From the NCBI RefSeq assembly GCF_047511655.1, contig NC_133396.1:135789490-135853489 (forward strand): a stretch of 64,000 nt of DNA, read 5' to 3'. The translations under genes were made by a program, and so were the position numbers. This DNA is from Castor canadensis. Its lineage: Eukaryota; Chordata; Mammalia; Rodentia; Castoridae. Of the stretch, positions 60,825 to 64,000 are shown piece after piece (position 1 is the first letter of the stretch; the number at the start of each line of letters is the position of its first letter). Under the pieces are notes generated by a model that had not been told where the DNA came from, did no database searches, and saw only the letters and a list, made by a program, of their open reading frames with translations.

Positions 60825-62557
60825 TCTGTATTTAATTTAAAAAAGCCAACTCTTCAAATGAATGCCCATACTAATACTGGGCTTAATAATAATATTGACT
60901 TAATGTCAATAGCCTCTTAATGCCTTTAATACAAAGGCAGTGACATCTACAAAGTGTGGTAATAGAAGTAACCCTTGTGATCCTGAACTTCCAAAAGACC
61001 AAAGGGACTCAGACAGAACACCTGAGAGTAGGCGAAAACAGGAAAAGCATAGGCTGAAAAGGGGGTGCCTGGCCATCTGTAGATTCTCTTGCAGGTGTAG
61101 CCCTGAGCACCCATTCCTCTGGCAGGTAGAAAGTAAACTAGCTTAAAGATCCGTTCTCAGGACAAATATGAAAACAGAGGTGACCCTGGGAGGGAAGGGA
61201 TTAAGCATTTTGTATCCAAAACCAATTTCATGTCATCATTCAAACAATTCTTTCAACTCTTTTACTCCCATACAAATGAGGAAATAAAAAAAAAGATAAG
61301 GAGGCTTTTCCCACCTCCATTCAGTTGGATGCTGGTGACTGAAACCAGCATGTTGACCTTGGTAAGAATCTTTATCTTGATTGCCTTATAGATCTCAGAC
61401 ATGAACTTCCACCTCCAAACAGACAAGGTGTCCCAGATGATGGTACTTCATATTTGTTGTCAGAAACTGTAGGGAAAAAAAATTATTTTCCTTCTACCTT
61501 TTTAGGTTCTTGGTTGGAAATGTGTGACAAAAAGATTAGCAAGAGACAAGCCTGTACGTTAGTATTGTGGAAGTTTTCCATGACACAGGAGAATCCATAG
61601 GAAAACAAAGACCTGGAAAGTGATAAGCATAATTGTCTTTATGTTAGGCTTGAGGAAGAGGAGAAAGTTGTACAAAAATGTGGTAGGGACAAAGGGATGC
61701 TACTGGGCAAGAACTCAGGCTCATGAACACTGTTAACTATGGCTCCTCTGCATCCCCCATCTCCCAGGCATGGGTTCTACTTTCCTCTGGGTTTAGCATG
61801 GTCAGAAAGTCCTTTTTGTGCCTGCCTTTCTCAGTTCAATACAAGGAACCAGGTTTGAGGTTAGCATGCTGTTGAAAGAATGAATTTTTAGTGAGAGAGG
61901 TACAGTTGCTTCTCGTGCTAAATCACAAATAAGAGTAGTCCATGTAATGACCATGTATCGCCTTACATAAATGATTTAAATATCTCAAAATACATGTCTT
62001 TATTGTAGTTTAAAGAATCACGACTTGGTGAACTAGAATATGGGCCAAAAAATTCTACACCTTTCAAAAGTCAGTGATAGATGGAAAGTTCCTCAAGTAC
62101 TGCTTTGATCTTCTTACTTTTAAGTAATGTATCAAAAATGCTCTTGATTTTATCAACACTGCCCTTCTCTTCATGATTATTGCACAATTTGTCCCAGTAA
62201 GAACTTACTGAGTTCTTATTATTAGAACTTATTAAAAAGGTAACTACGTACCTTCCATCTTATGTTCAAGTACTGACTAATATTTCTGATTCTAAAGCAC
62301 TTCTAATTGTAAGCTTTCTTATCATTCATTAGTAGGTTAAATTTAACAACACATTAACTCTGTTGTGTAGACTTAGTGACCATTTTCCAGAAGAATGCTT
62401 TCATGTTTACATATTTAATTTATTAATAAATTTCTGTTTTGTTTTTTAAGTTATCTTTAAAGAATTTTAAGTATTTTCACAGAAACAAATTCTTAAAGAC
62501 ATAGGCATGTTTAACCTGATTTAAACAGTCTATCATGTATATGTGTATCAAAACATC
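60825..62557. other. Unannotated, partly GC-richer stretch
   Basis: 61000-61850 is GC-richer than its surroundings and may include an old ERV-derived or other repeat that I do not recognise. No gene is supported. Confidence 0.4.
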
Positions 62558-62760
62558 ACACAGGGATGGGTGCCAGTGTAATCCTAGCTACTCAAGAGGC
62601 AGAGATCAAGAGGATCATGATTTGAGGCCAACCTGGGCAAACAGTTCACAATACCCTGTCTCAAAAATATCCAACACAAAAAGGGTTCAAATGGTAGAAT
62701 GCCAGCCTAGCAAGCATGTGACACTGAATTCAAACCCCAGTGCTCACAATAAATAGTAAA
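62558..62760 (+). mobile_element. SINE: one 7SL-like monomer plus ID-like part
   Basis: 'gtgtaatcctagctactcaa', 'gaggcagagatcaagaggat' and 'gaggccaacctgggcaaac' (7SL-like), then 'gttcaaatggtagaatgcca' and 'cactgaattcaaaccccagt' (ID-like), ending in an AATAAATAGTAAA tail. Confidence 0.87.
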
Positions 62761-62797
62761 TAATCCACTGCATGGTATTCTAAAAATATGTTCAATT

Positions 62798-62880
62798 TTT
62801 GTGGTATTGATGTTTGAACTCAGAGCCTTATGCTTACTAGATAGGCACTCTACCACATGAGTCACATTCTCAGCTTTTTT
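62798..62880 (-). mobile_element. ID-like SINE
   Basis: Inverted body: 'ttgtggtattgatgtttgaa', 'agataggcactctaccacat', 'gagtcacattctcagc'. It directly abuts the poly(A) end of the ATP5PO retrocopy. Confidence 0.82.
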
Positions 62881-62893
62881 TGCTTTAGTTATG

Positions 62894-63605
62894 TTTTTTT
62901 CAGTTGTTTAGGAAGCATTTTATTGTTGCCCTGAGTGTAAGGATTTTTACAAATCCTTACAAAGCATTCACACAACTGCCCACCTAGACCTGCTCAGCTT
63001 CTGAATCTTGGTTTGTGCAGACATATCAACATATTTCTCCCCAATACAGATAAACATCCTACCATAGATCAATCTTAACCTCCAATTTCAATACTTGGTC
63101 TTGAGTCAGGAAGTTCTGCAGAACTGCCTTTAATTCAGATAGAATAGTGTATCTAAAGGAGATGGTGATCACTGTGCAAGGAATTTCTCCACTTGGACAC
63201 TCAGGATGGTAGAAAAGGCAGAGATGACTCCCTGGGCATTAGCCAAGAGAACCTTTTCAGCAAGTAAAATCATAAGGTTGAATGTAACCAGGGAAAGCCT
63301 CTCATTTGCTGTGATATCATTAAGCTTTTCTCTTTAATGGGACACTTAATACTGGCTTTCTGAATAGAGGTAGATAATTTGAGGTCCTTCAGGAGTTGTG
63401 CTGTTCTCAATAGCTCCTATTCTACCTGTGCCAGTTTATTCTTTTCAGACACAGCAGAATAAAGAGCAGTGGTATAGTGAGCTTCAATGCCATTTACCTG
63501 AACACGGGACATCACAAGCTTGGAAAAGGCCTGACCACTGAGGTACTGAAGCATTGCACCAGCCACAACAGCAGGGATATCTTCTCCCTGGACACTGTAA
63601 GTCAT
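62894..63605 (-). pseudogene. ATP5PO: ATP5PO (ATP synthase OSCP) processed pseudogene
   Basis: The parent gene encodes OSCP, the peripheral-stalk subunit that connects F1 to the membrane part of mitochondrial ATP synthase. On the minus strand, conceptual translation gives recognisable OSCP segments in order: 'VQVNGIEAHYTTALYSAVSE' and 'KNKLAQVE' (63417-63500 region), then after an in-frame stop 'ELLRTAQLLKDLK', 'KSLNDITANERLS', '[11 protein letters not shown]', '[10 protein letters not shown]', and '...[10 protein letters not shown]' once frame changes are allowed. No introns interrupt it. An AATAAA signal (complement at 62919-62924) and a residual poly(A) (T run 62894-62900) close the 3' end, so it is a retrocopy. 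Several stops and frameshifts make it non-coding. The presequence region is only partly alignable, so the 5' limit is approximate. Confidence 0.88.
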
Positions 63606-63611
63606 ACTTTT

Positions 63612-63832
63612 TAAATAAGATCTCTCAGTTTTGCCAGGCCAGCCTGGACCACATTCATCCTATTTATGATGCCCGAGTAGCTTGGATTACAGACGTGAAC
63701 TACCAAACCAAACTTATTGATAGAGGTGAAAAGTTATTAATGTGTTGCCTAGGCTGGCCTTGAACCATGATGCTCCCAATCTTTGCCTTGAGTAGCTGGT
63801 AATATAGACATGAGCCACCACACCTGTCCTCA
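63612..63832 (-). mobile_element. SINE: two 7SL-like monomers
   Basis: Two inverted monomers: the first (63612-63705) has 'ggccagcctggaccacattc' and 'cttggattacagacgtgaac'. The second (63735-63832) has 'gttgcctaggctggccttga' and 'gacatgagccaccacacctg'. No ID-like part is visible, because the pseudogene lies where it would be. Confidence 0.8.
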
Positions 63833-64000
63833 TGCTCAATATTTATATTTTATATAACTTTTAAAATATAAATTAAAAAAAATTATATTCTTAAAACATG
63901 AAGATACATCTTGAATATAGATGCACATTGAGATCTTTGAACATTCTAAATGATATTTTTAGATCTGATTATAGGCTCTCTCTTGAAATACAAGTTCACA
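63833..64000. other. Unannotated AT-rich end
   Basis: No recognised features. Confidence 0.5.

Overview
This window looks like ordinary, AT-rich, CpG-poor mammalian intergenic or intronic DNA, most likely from a rodent. I see no intact cellular gene, no convincing exon set, and no tRNA, rRNA, CRISPR or operon-like structure. The rodent call rests on many short interspersed elements built from a 7SL-derived (Alu/B1-like) part and an ID-like tRNA-derived part, together with a young LINE-1 lineage. From memory, its SINE structure and L1 3' end resemble those of Castorimorpha (beaver and relatives). No database was searched, so the species is a guess.

Almost everything recognisable is transposable-element debris. 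From left to right: SINE fragments and a short tandem duplication (1-1.7 kb); a MaLR-like LTR and a young L1 3' end (4.4-5.5 kb); another MaLR-like LTR (8.2 kb); an ancient LINE-2 copy (9.7-11.3 kb); SINE pieces (12-13.3 kb); an old L1 with a SINE inserted in it (18.4-19.3 kb); a 31-bp L1 insertion with perfect target-site duplications (24.15 kb); a MaLR-like LTR split by a 5'-inverted old L1 (25.5-26.6 kb); an old L1 3' UTR (26.8-27.4 kb); a 4.4-kb rearranged L1 bounded by a 15-bp target-site duplication (27.98-32.40 kb); two L1 3' UTR pieces (32.5-34.1 kb); SINEs and microsatellites (36.7-39.3 kb); MLT1-like and MaLR-like LTRs and SINEs (42.8-52.0 kb); an old L1 3' UTR (53.2 kb); a 5'-truncated, internally deleted young L1 (56.1-57.9 kb); a DNA-transposon-like element (60.4 kb); and, at the right end, SINEs around a processed pseudogene of the mitochondrial ATP synthase OSCP subunit (ATP5PO, 62.9-63.6 kb, minus strand).

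No genes work together here. The biology on display is L1 retrotransposition and its by-products: twin priming, apparent template switching, extreme 5' truncation, SINE mobilisation and retrocopying of a cellular mRNA. I found no undescribed functional system. The observations most worth checking are the composite 27.98-32.40 kb L1 and the 31-bp L1 insertion at 24.15 kb.
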